From: Pseudomonadota bacterium
Lineage (GTDB): Bacteria; Pseudomonadota; Alphaproteobacteria; Sphingomonadales; Sphingomonadaceae
Reading direction: 5' to 3'
Assembly: GCA_023422695.1 (NCBI GenBank)
Contig: JAFAGN010000073.1
Span: 1-21,826 of the forward strand
Length of the DNA stretch: 21,826 nucleotides
Shown: positions 14,991 to 21,826 of the stretch, in pieces
Numbering within the stretch: the stretch's first letter is position 1
Layout of the letters: every line of letters begins with the position of its first letter
Position numbers and translations under genes: made by a program
Notes under the pieces: model-generated
Seen by the model: only the letters and a program-made list of their open reading frames with translations
Database searches by the model: none
Told to the model about the DNA's origin: nothing

Positions 14991-15446
14991 ATGCGCGCGA
15001 TTTTGACTGCCCTTGCCCTGTCGCTTGCCGTGCCGATGGCGGGGTGCAGCCGGGACGGCAGCGAGGCGGCCGAGGCAGCAACGATTCCGGTGACGATCGC
15101 CGCAGCGGGGCAAACCCACCGCTTTAACGTCGAGGTCGCGCGGACCGACGCCGAGCAGGACAAGGGGCTGATGTTCCGCACCAGCCTGCCCGCCGATGGC
15201 GGCATGTTGTTTCCGTTCGAAAAGCCGCGGATCGGCAGCTTCTGGATGAAGAACACGCTGATCCCGCTCGACATGATCTTCATCCGCGCCGACGGCAGCA
15301 TCGACCGCATCGCCGAAAACACGATCCCCGAATCGCTGGAGCCGGTGGTCAGCGGCGGCGAGGTGTCGGCGGTGCTGGAGCTCGCGGGCGGCACCGCGGC
15401 GCGGCTGGGCATCGACGAGACGGCGAAGGTGACGTGGCAGGACTGA
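14991..15446 (+). CDS. DUF192 lipoprotein
   Basis: The 151-residue product starts with a signal peptide ending in MAGC, with Cys19 the likely lipidated residue, so it is probably a membrane-anchored periplasmic lipoprotein. The rest is a DUF192 domain: ARTDAEQDKGLMFR, GGMLFPFEKP, SFWMKNTLIPLDMIFI and ENTIPES are its recognisable blocks. The function of the family is not known to me. The start at 14991, with AAGGA upstream, is preferred over one at 14937 that would overlap recX and spoil the signal peptide. An inverted repeat follows its stop at once. Confidence 0.87.
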   Translation: MRAILTALALSLAVPMAGCSRDGSEAAEAATIPVTIAAAGQTHRFNVEVARTDAEQDKGLMFRTSLPADGGMLFPFEKPRIGSFWMKNTLIPLDMIFIRADGSIDRIAENTIPESLEPVVSGGEVSAVLELAGGTAARLGIDETAKVTWQD

Positions 15447-15459
15447 GCTGCTCCCACTT

Positions 15460-15545
15460 CCGTTTGTCCTGAGCTTGTCGAAGGACCGTTCTTTTCTTCG
15501 GCGTCAAAAGGAAGAACAGCCCTTCGACAAGCTCAGGGCGAACGG
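15460..15545. repeat. 34-bp inverted repeat flanking an 18-base loop
   Basis: The left arm (15460-15493) and right arm (15512-15545) are complementary at 30 of 34 positions; two of the other four are G-T wobbles. The core GAGCTTGTCGAAGG and its complement are, from memory, common in sphingomonad and other proteobacterial intergenic DNA. It lies between the DUF192 and NDUFA12-like genes. There is no T run, so I do not call it a terminator. Confidence 0.87.
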
Positions 15546-15613
15546 AAAAAGGGGGAGCGCCAGGCTGCTTTGACGCTTGCGCGACCGCTCACCTTGCTTG
15601 TAAACGCCTCGCC

Positions 15614-15997
15614 ATGAGCATCCTTGGCAAGATTTTCACCTGGTGGGACGGCGCGACCGTCGGTACGTTGCTGAACAGCTGGAGCACCGGCGAAAAGGTC
15701 GGCGAGGACAGCCTCGGCAACCGCTATTTCCGCGCCAAAAAGGGCGATCGGCGCTGGGTGATCTATAACGGGTCGAACGATGCCAGCCGGGTGCCGCCCG
15801 AATGGCACGGCTGGCTGCACCGCACCTATGACGAACTGCCGACCGACGTGCTGCCTGCGCCGCGCGCGTGGGAACAGGCGCCGAGCGCGAATCTGACCGG
15901 CAGCACCGGCGCCTATCGCCCCGCCGGAGCGCTCGAGCGCGGCGGCCAGCGCGCCGCGGCGACCGGCGATTATGAGGCCTGGCGGCCCGGCGAATAA
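15614..15997 (+). CDS. NDUFA12-like complex I accessory subunit
   Basis: The 127-residue product resembles NDUFA12 (B17.2), an accessory subunit of NADH:ubiquinone oxidoreductase kept in alphaproteobacteria and mitochondria. It lies on the peripheral arm and is thought to help assembly or stability rather than catalysis. Family features are the N-terminal aromatic stretch FTWWDG, YFRAKKGDRRWVIYNG and PPEWHGWLHRTYDELP. The C-terminal third is low-complexity, ending ATGDYEAWRPGE. It is unlinked to the nuo genes here. Its TAA stop overlaps the next ATG by one base, so it is cotranslated with the DUF2155 gene. No ribosome binding site is clear before it. Confidence 0.9.
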   Translation: MSILGKIFTWWDGATVGTLLNSWSTGEKVGEDSLGNRYFRAKKGDRRWVIYNGSNDASRVPPEWHGWLHRTYDELPTDVLPAPRAWEQAPSANLTGSTGAYRPAGALERGGQRAAATGDYEAWRPGE

Positions 15998-16644
15998 TGT
16001 CGCGCCGGATTTCGACCGCGCTGATCGCGCTCCTCGCGGCAACCGCGCTGGCGGGCTGCGACCGGACGCCGTCGAAAGGCAATGGCAGCGCAACGGTGTC
16101 GACCGTCGCCAAATCCGAACGGGTGCCGCAGGAAGTCGGCGGGATCGAAGGCGCGACCCCGATGGCCGAGCGCGTCGCGGTCGTCGGCCTGCTCAACAAA
16201 CGCAACGGACTGGTCCGCGAACTGGAAATGAAGCCCGGCGAATCGGCGCGGGTCGGGCGGGCGATCGTGCGCCTGCGCGCCTGCGAACAGACCGCGCCGT
16301 GGGAGGACCCGCCCGAAACCGGCGCCTTCGTCCAGCTGACCGTGCAGGATCAGAGCGACGACAAATGGCGGCGCGTGTTTTCGGGCTGGATTTTCCGCGA
16401 ACGGCCCGACCGCAACATCATCCAGCACCCGATCTATGATGTGTTCGTCAAAAGCTGTGCGATGACATATCCTGGCGGCGAACCCGTCGCGCCCGCGGCG
16501 ACGAAATCGGGCGCCGCGGCAGCGCCCAAGGCATCGAGCGCGCCCCAGTCGCCCGCGACGAATGGCGGCGAGGGCGGTGAACCGCCTGCCGCACCGACGC
16601 CGACCCCCGCGCCTGCCCCGTCGCCGCCCGCCAACACCGAATAG
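15997..16644 (+). CDS. DUF2155 lipoprotein
   Basis: The 215-residue product has a short signal peptide ending in LAGC (Cys21), so it is probably a periplasmic lipoprotein. The middle is a DUF2155 domain: VVGLLNKRNGLVRELEMKPGE, VRLRACEQTAPWEDPPETGAFVQL and WIFRERPDRNIIQHPIYDVFVKSC. The last 50 residues are a Pro/Ala/Thr tail, likely disordered. Its function is unknown. It overlaps the upstream NDUFA12-like stop by one base. Its last 211 bases (16434-16644) lie opposite the 3' end of aat, so both C-termini are encoded by the same DNA on opposite strands. Confidence 0.87.
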   Translation: MSRRISTALIALLAATALAGCDRTPSKGNGSATVSTVAKSERVPQEVGGIEGATPMAERVAVVGLLNKRNGLVRELEMKPGESARVGRAIVRLRACEQTAPWEDPPETGAFVQLTVQDQSDDKWRRVFSGWIFRERPDRNIIQHPIYDVFVKSCAMTYPGGEPVAPAATKSGAAAAPKASSAPQSPATNGGEGGEPPAAPTPTPAPAPSPPANTE

Positions 16645-17210
16645 AGCCGCGCGAGATAGTCGGCCTGGCGGATCTCGATCGCGCCCAGGCTGGCAAGGTG
16701 CGGGGTGATGAACTGGCAATCGAGCAATTTCCAGCCGCCCGCGATGAGCCGCGCGACGAGGTGGGCGAGCGCGACCTTGGACGCATCGCGCGCCCGGCTG
16801 ACCATCGATTCGCCGAAAAAGGCACGGCCGAGCGAGACGCCGTACAGCCCGCCGACCAGCTCGCCATCCTGCCAGCATTCGACGCTGTGGGCGTGGCCGA
16901 TCTGGAACAGCCGGTCGTAGCTCGCCTTGATCACCGGATTGATCCACGTCGTCGGCCGGTCGCGCGCGGGCTGGGCGCACAGCGCCACCATGTCGGCAAA
17001 GGCGGCGTCGGTGGTGACGCGAAAGCGGTCGGCGACGATCGTCTTTTTCAGGCTGTGCGACAGGCGGAAGCCATCGAGCGGCAGGATCGCGCGCAGCCGT
17101 GGTTCGACCCAATGGACCGACGGGTCATCCGCCCCGTCGGCCATCGGGAAAATACCCTGCGCATAAGCGCTGAGCAGCAGCGCAGGGTCGATAGACTCAA
17201 AATGCTTCAG
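16434..17210 (-). CDS. aat: Leucyl/phenylalanyl-tRNA-protein transferase, probable CTG start
   Basis: The product attaches Leu or Phe to the N-terminus of proteins, marking them for ClpS/ClpAP breakdown. WVEPRLRAILPLDGF, WINPVIKASY, ECWQDGELVGGLYG, FFGESMVSRARDASK and LLDCQFITPHLASLGAIE are clear Aat blocks. The first ATG, at 17144, falls inside the conserved N-terminal motif LLLSAYAQGIFPM. The same frame upstream encodes the missing part, with no ATG, GTG or TTG. The best start is CTG at 17210, overlapping the methyltransferase stop as CTGA and giving 258 residues. After YLARL comes a Gly/Ala/Pro-rich linker and the tail VIAQLLTNTS, both antisense to the DUF2155 gene. Function is certain; the start is not. 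Confidence 0.85.
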   Translation of the reverse strand: MKHFESIDPALLLSAYAQGIFPMADGADDPSVHWVEPRLRAILPLDGFRLSHSLKKTIVADRFRVTTDAAFADMVALCAQPARDRPTTWINPVIKASYDRLFQIGHAHSVECWQDGELVGGLYGVSLGRAFFGESMVSRARDASKVALAHLVARLIAGGWKLLDCQFITPHLASLGAIEIRQADYLARLYSVLAGGDGAGAGVGVGAAGGSPPSPPFVAGDWGALDALGAAAAPDFVAAGATGSPPGYVIAQLLTNTS

Positions 17211-18046
17211 GACGCGGGCTTCACGAACTTGAGCGTCATGCGGTCCGATTCGCCGATCGCGACATATTTCGCACGGTCGGTTTCGCCTTCGGCCAGGCTG
17301 GGCGGCAGCGTCCAGACGCCCTTTTCATAATCCTTCGTATCCTTGGGATTGGCGTTGATCTCGCTCTTTTCGGCCAGTTTGAAGCCGGCGGCTTCGGCAA
17401 AGGCGATGATCGAGCTTTCCTTCATATAGCCCGACTTTTCCTCCTTCGCGGCGTCGTCGCTCTCGTTCAGCCGGTGCTCGACCACGCCCAGCGTGCCGCC
17501 GGGTTTCAGCATCGCGAAAATCTGCTTGAAGGCATTGGCGGTGTTGTCGGCGCCGTCGAAGCGCCAGTTGTGGACGTTGCGGAAGGTCAGCACGACATCG
17601 GCGCTGGCGTCGGGGACTTTGGGATTGGTCCCGGCATTCGGAAATTCGGCGAGCTTCACCGCGCCATAGACATCGGCGTTTTCGGCCTGCTTAGCCTTGA
17701 AGCGATTCAGCCCGCGCTCCCACGGCGCTGCGGCGTAGAGCGTGCCGCCGCCCAATTTGGCGAGCGGGGCAAGGATTTCGGTGTACCAGCCGCCACCCGG
17801 CCACAGCTCGACCACCGTGTCGCCGGGTTTGACGCCAAAGAAGGCGAGCGTTTCGGCGGGGTGGCGATATTGGTCGCGGGCAAGGTTGGCGGGGGTACGG
17901 GTCGGCGCGGCGACGGCGGCGGCGATGGCTTCGCTCGCCAGATGAGCCGCATGTGCCTCTTCGCTGGCGTGACGAGCCTGCGACATGGCGGCGGCGGGAA
18001 TGGCCAGGGCAAGGGCGGTACTTGCAACCAGGATCAACGAACGCAT
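17207..18046 (-). CDS. Exported class I SAM-dependent methyltransferase-like protein
   Basis: The 279-residue product has a signal peptide (about 1-24, MRSLILVAS to AMSQA), then a Rossmann-type methyltransferase domain. The AdoMet-binding motif is DTVVELWPGGGWYTEI at 76-90. SADVVLTFRNVHNW and MLKPGGTLGVVEHR are the later core strands. Family members with this export signal are annotated as methyltransferases, but a source of AdoMet in the periplasm is unclear, so the activity is open. The start at 18046 has AGAGG about eight bases before it and yields the clean signal peptide; an in-frame start at 18103 does not. The TGA stop overlaps the likely CTG start of aat, so the two are probably coupled. 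Confidence 0.85.
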   Translation of the reverse strand: MRSLILVASTALALAIPAAAMSQARHASEEAHAAHLASEAIAAAVAAPTRTPANLARDQYRHPAETLAFFGVKPGDTVVELWPGGGWYTEILAPLAKLGGGTLYAAAPWERGLNRFKAKQAENADVYGAVKLAEFPNAGTNPKVPDASADVVLTFRNVHNWRFDGADNTANAFKQIFAMLKPGGTLGVVEHRLNESDDAAKEEKSGYMKESSIIAFAEAAGFKLAEKSEINANPKDTKDYEKGVWTLPPSLAEGETDRAKYVAIGESDRMTLKFVKPAS

Positions 18047-18102
18047 ATGGGCAACCTCTCTCTTGGGGGGACGATCCCCTGTTTGCGAAGGTGCGCGCGT
18101 CA

Positions 18103-18288
18103 ATGCAAGGGTCGATGCTGATTGTCAGCGCCGCGGGCGCCGCAGTCGCGGTCGCGGCGGAAGTGGCGGACTGGCGCCGCCGCAACCGGCGTGACGTCGA
18201 TGCGGTCGGATTCATGCCGTGGCGCGGGATCGCGCTGGTTGGCGTGGCGGTCGCGATATTGGCGGCGGCGCTGGCGTTGAAGCCTTAA
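18103..18288 (+). CDS. Small two-helix membrane protein, function unknown
   Basis: The 61-residue product has two hydrophobic helices (about 5-22 and 40-60) separated by a basic stretch, DWRRRNRRDVDAVGFMPW, that would face the cytoplasm. I recall similar short proteins with this Arg-rich, DAVG and PW pattern in sphingomonads, but no name. AAGGTG lies nine bases before the ATG. It is divergent from the methyltransferase gene across 56 bases and followed by a repeat. No function can be read. Confidence 0.6.
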   Translation: MQGSMLIVSAAGAAVAVAAEVADWRRRNRRDVDAVGFMPWRGIALVGVAVAILAAALALKP

Positions 18289-18366
18289 ATCAGGGGATTA
18301 GGCGGAGTTGGATGTCGGTTCTGCCGCGGCTTTTGCACGCGAGGCCTGAACCTCTCACCCAGCTTC
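18289..18366. other. Spacer before the composite hairpin
   Basis: This is the first part of a 139-base convergent gap. It holds no gene or terminator that I can support. The CTCACCC just before the hairpin matches the bases before the copy at 9158 and may be part of the repeat unit. Confidence 0.4.
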
Positions 18367-18420
18367 GACTAGCCAGCAAGCTGGCAAGTCTGCGCAACCC
18401 TCTCCCGCAAGGGGAGAGGG
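18367..18420. repeat. Composite hairpin pair, second copy
   Basis: Hairpin one (18367-18390) has outer GACT/AGTC, an A-A mismatch, inner GCCAGC/GCTGGC and an AA loop. Hairpin two has CCCTCTCCC (18398-18406) paired with GGGAGAGGG (18412-18420). The order and spacing match the copy at 9158-9209. It ends seven bases before the cpaF stop and could act as a weak terminator for cpaF. Confidence 0.85.
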
Positions 18421-18427
18421 ATAAAGT

Positions 18428-19924
18428 TTACAGACACGCCTCAAGATACGGCTGATCGAACCCGTACTGCCGCGCCTTTTCCAGCGTATAGGGGCGCAGG
18501 CCCATCGCGCGATATTCGCCGACGATCTTGCCGTCCTTGTCCTCGTCCAGATATTCGAACTTGAACAATTCCTGGGTGACGATGACGTCGCCTTCCATGC
18601 CGATCACCTCGGTGACGTTGGTGACACGGCGCGAACCGTCGCGCAGGCGCTTGATCTGGACGATCAGGTCGACCGAGTCGGCGATCTGTTTCGAGATCGC
18701 TTCCTTCGGAATCTTGATGTCGCCCATCAGCACCATATTTTCCATACGGCCGAGGCATTCGCGCGGGCTGTTGCTGTGCAGCGTACACATCGACCCGTCG
18801 TGACCGGTGTTCATCGCGGCGAGGAGGTCGAAACATTCGGCGCCGCGCACTTCGCCCATGATGATGCGGTCGGGACGCATACGCAGCGCGTTCTTGACGA
18901 GGTCGCCCATGTGGATCGCGCCATTGCCTTCGAGGTTCGCAGGACGCGTTTCGAGCGGCAGCCAGTGCGGCTGTTGCAGGCGAAGTTCGGCGGCGTCCTC
19001 GATCGTCAGCACGCGTTCGCCGGGGTCGATCATCTTCGACAAAGCGTTGAGCATGGTGGTTTTACCCGAACCCGTACCGCCCGAGATGACGATGTTGAAA
19101 CGGCTGGCGCCCGCGATCTTCAGCGCGGTGCACATCTTCTGGCTCATCGCGCCCCACTGGCACAGCATGTCGAGCGTGATCGGCTTGGCCGAGAATTTAC
19201 GAATCGAGATCGCGGTACCGCGAAGCGAGAGCGGCGGGACGATCACGTTGACGCGGCTGCCGTCCTTCAGACGGGCGTCGGCGAGCGGCGTAGTCTGGTC
19301 GACGCGGCGGCCGACGAGGTTGCAGATGCGCTGTGCGATCTGGAACAGATGCTGTTCGTCGCGGAACTGGATCGGCGCGATGACCAGCTGGCCCTTGCGT
19401 TCGATATAGGTCTGGTACGGGCCGTTGACCATGATGTCCGAAATGTCCGGATCGGCGAGCAGCTCCTCGAGCGGCCCGAAACCGAGCAGCTCGTCGACCA
19501 GCACCTTTTCGAGCGCGAACTGTTCGCGGCGGTTCAGCGTGATGCGCAGTTCGGCAAGCACCTCGAGGATGATCGGGCGGAATTCCTCGGTCAGCTCGTC
19601 CTTGCTGAGCGTGGCCGCAGCCTCGGGATCGACGCGTTCGAGCAGGCGCGGCAGCACCTGTTCCTTGATCTTGTGGACGCTCGCCTCGAACCCTTGCGCC
19701 TTCTCGGGCTCCATCGCCTCGGCGGTCGAGCGCTGGTTCAGCCGCTCCATCGCCTCTTCTTCGGGCGACAGGTTCGACGGCATTTGCGGAATGTCGATCG
19801 CGGGCGGCGTATCGATCGCCGGGAATTGCGCGCCGCCAGGCACGCCCGATCCACCCTGCATCGGCTTCGCCACGCCAAAGGCGGGGCGGCCAGCGGTTCC
19901 GGGTCGGCGTCCGAATGCACTCAT
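18428..19924 (-). CDS. cpaF: Tad/Flp pilus assembly ATPase CpaF (TadA)
   Basis: The 498-residue product is a type II/IV secretion ATPase of the CpaF/TadA group, a cytoplasmic hexamer that powers Flp (type IVb) pilus assembly. A disordered N-terminus (1-55) leads to a helical domain with KDELTEEFRPII and VLVDELLGFGPLEELL, then ISDIMVNGP. Walker A is GGTGSGKTT at 282-290. TIEDAAELRLQQPHW is the Asp-box region, RIIMGEVRGAE carries Walker B, and GHDGSMCTLHSNSP holds the His-box. All look intact. The start at 19924 has AGGA eight bases upstream; an in-frame start at 19996 adds a Cys/Ser-rich piece without support. No other tad or cpa gene is in the window; further partners may lie elsewhere. Confidence 0.95.
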   Translation of the reverse strand: MSAFGRRPGTAGRPAFGVAKPMQGGSGVPGGAQFPAIDTPPAIDIPQMPSNLSPEEEAMERLNQRSTAEAMEPEKAQGFEASVHKIKEQVLPRLLERVDPEAAATLSKDELTEEFRPIILEVLAELRITLNRREQFALEKVLVDELLGFGPLEELLADPDISDIMVNGPYQTYIERKGQLVIAPIQFRDEQHLFQIAQRICNLVGRRVDQTTPLADARLKDGSRVNVIVPPLSLRGTAISIRKFSAKPITLDMLCQWGAMSQKMCTALKIAGASRFNIVISGGTGSGKTTMLNALSKMIDPGERVLTIEDAAELRLQQPHWLPLETRPANLEGNGAIHMGDLVKNALRMRPDRIIMGEVRGAECFDLLAAMNTGHDGSMCTLHSNSPRECLGRMENMVLMGDIKIPKEAISKQIADSVDLIVQIKRLRDGSRRVTNVTEVIGMEGDVIVTQELFKFEYLDEDKDGKIVGEYRAMGLRPYTLEKARQYGFDQPYLEACL

Positions 19925-20109
19925 TCGCTTTGTCCTGCTTTCACAATTCCTGTCAGAGGCATCGTCGCAACTGGTCGACGCACCCCCATCCGACACGGTG
20001 AATAAAGTGGAAACTTTGACATTGTCCTAATGCGCCGGGCGATTGTGACGAGCGGGTTTTGCGCCGTGGCGCTGTTCGCTGCGAGGTGGGGAGTGGACGT
20101 TTCTTGAAT
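19925..20109. other. Upstream region of cpaF without a gene
   Basis: This region should hold the cpaF promoter. I see no convincing -35/-10 pair on the minus strand. A TTGACA on the plus strand at about 20015 has no suitable -10 and points to no gene. Confidence 0.4.
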
Positions 20110-20198
20110 CGTCGCCCCGCGCAGGCGGGGGCCGCTGTCGGTTTAAGCAACGCCGCTGAGCAAGGCGGCTAGCGGCCCCCGCCTGCGCGGGGGCGACG
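20110..20198. repeat. 27/28-bp GC-rich inverted repeat
   Basis: The left arm (20110-20136) and right arm (20171-20198) are complementary except for one missing C on the left. Between them lies a smaller GCCGC/GCGGC hairpin. The right arm matches bases 1-18 of the window with one change. It lies in the gap between cpaF and atpC, outside the atp terminator. Confidence 0.87.
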
Positions 20199-20257
20199 GC
20201 AGCCAGCGGACGCAAGCCGCTATCCGCACGGGGACTCAATGCGCCGCCCTCCCAACG

Positions 20258-20291
20258 AAAAAAAAGCCCGCATCCGTTGGGGATGCGGGCT
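20258..20291 (-). terminator. Rho-independent terminator of the atp operon
   Basis: On the minus strand an 11-bp stem AGCCCGCATCC/GGATGCGGGCT (arms 20281-20291 and 20265-20275), with a five-base loop, is followed by eight T residues. It begins 28 bases after the atpC stop, so atpC is the last gene of the operon. Confidence 0.94.
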
Positions 20292-20319
20292 TTGTTTCTG
20301 CCGCGGACGGCGGAAAGGA

Positions 20320-20577
20320 TCAGGCGGCGATATGCTCCGCCAGAACGGTCAGGCCTGTTTCGTTGACCTCGGCAAAGCCGCCTTCGACTTCGATCACTTC
20401 GGGCGCGGCGCCCGCGGTGGCATAGATGGTCAGCGGGCCGTTGCGCAGCGTCGCCATGAACGGCGCATGGCCTTCGAGCACCGAAAAATCACCCTCGCTG
20501 CCGGGGACGGTAACCATATACACATCAATCGACCGCTCGAGGCGGGCCGGGGTGACGAGTTCGAACTTCAGAGCCAT
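20320..20577 (-). CDS. atpC: F1 ATP synthase epsilon subunit, short form
   Basis: The 85-residue product is the N-terminal beta-sandwich of the ATP synthase epsilon subunit, which joins the rotor shaft to the c-ring. LKFELVTPARLE, VTVPGSEGDFSVLEGHAPFMATLRNGPL and VEGGFAEVNETGLTVLAEH are clear family blocks. The usual 40-50-residue C-terminal helical hairpin, which can block ATP hydrolysis, is absent. The stop follows AEHIAA directly, with no sign of a frameshift, and the operon terminator lies just beyond. AAGGA is about eight bases before the ATG. It follows atpD by 44 bases and is cotranscribed with it. Confidence 0.94.
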   Translation of the reverse strand: MALKFELVTPARLERSIDVYMVTVPGSEGDFSVLEGHAPFMATLRNGPLTIYATAGAAPEVIEVEGGFAEVNETGLTVLAEHIAA

Positions 20578-20591
20578 GATATGTCCTTAAA

Positions 20592-20611
20592 CCCCTCCCG
20601 CAGGGGAGGGG
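20592..20611. repeat. C-rich/G-rich hairpin inside the atpD-atpC gap
   Basis: CCCCTCCC (20592-20599) pairs with GGGAGGGG (20604-20611) across a four-base loop. It resembles the stems at 9018, 9188 and 18398 but lies inside an operon, with no companion hairpin. It could stabilise or process the atp mRNA, or lower atpC expression. Confidence 0.75.
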
Positions 20612-20621
20612 CGTAGGTTTG

Positions 20622-21826
<1,205 letters not shown>

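Noticed and set aside
15460..15545. Terminator for the DUF192 gene
   Set aside because: The stem is strong, but no T run follows, and the sequence belongs to a repeat family.
17095..17115. GGTTCGACCC, resembling a tRNA T-arm
   Set aside because: It lies within the aat coding region, and no acceptor or anticodon stem surrounds it.
19995..20010. GAAACTTTG near cpaF shared with the palindrome at 3251-3274
   Set aside because: Nine bases only, without the symmetrical half, so not a credible second operator.

Overview
The window looks like chromosomal DNA of a GC-rich alphaproteobacterium, most likely a sphingomonad (Sphingopyxis or a near relative). I base this on family content read from the translations: an NDUFA12-type complex I subunit, DUF2155 and DUF3297 proteins, a very short ATP synthase epsilon subunit, a fatty acyl-AMP ligase, a TonB-dependent receptor, and many intergenic hairpin repeats. 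No rRNA, tRNA, CRISPR array, transposase, integrase or phage gene was seen. This is core chromosome, not an obvious island.

Layout. Positions 70-3224 (minus) hold a respiratory module: a GbsR/MarR-type regulator followed by cydA and cydB, the two main subunits of a cytochrome bd quinol oxidase of the short Q-loop kind. A perfect 24-bp AT-rich palindrome lies just upstream of the regulator. Positions 3410-5242 (plus) carry typA/bipA with a clear terminator. A 526-bp gap then holds an elaborate 132-bp nested inverted repeat. Next on the plus strand are a hemerythrin-like protein, a TonB-dependent receptor and a DUF3297 protein. A convergent gap made almost entirely of hairpins separates these from minus-strand genes for a secreted CHAP-domain protein, a membrane-bound PAS-GGDEF-EAL cyclic-di-GMP protein and a fatty acyl-AMP ligase.

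From 14384 on the plus strand come recX, a DUF192 lipoprotein, an NDUFA12-like protein and a DUF2155 lipoprotein. The last converges on, and overlaps by 211 bp, the minus-strand aat gene (leucyl/phenylalanyl-tRNA-protein transferase). The aat gene appears to start at a CTG that overlaps the stop codon of an exported methyltransferase gene. After a small two-helix membrane protein come cpaF (a Tad/Flp pilus ATPase with no other pilus gene in view), atpC and the truncated atpD of the F1 ATP synthase.

What stands out is intergenic DNA structure. At least five inverted-repeat families occur. One short hairpin occurs twice, at 9158-9181 and 18367-18390, with paired base changes that keep the stem, and each copy is followed by a C-rich/G-rich hairpin. 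Other points worth checking are the probable CTG start of aat, the aat/DUF2155 antisense overlap, the operator upstream of gbsR-cydAB, and the truncated epsilon subunit. I saw no convincing new multi-gene defence or metabolic system.
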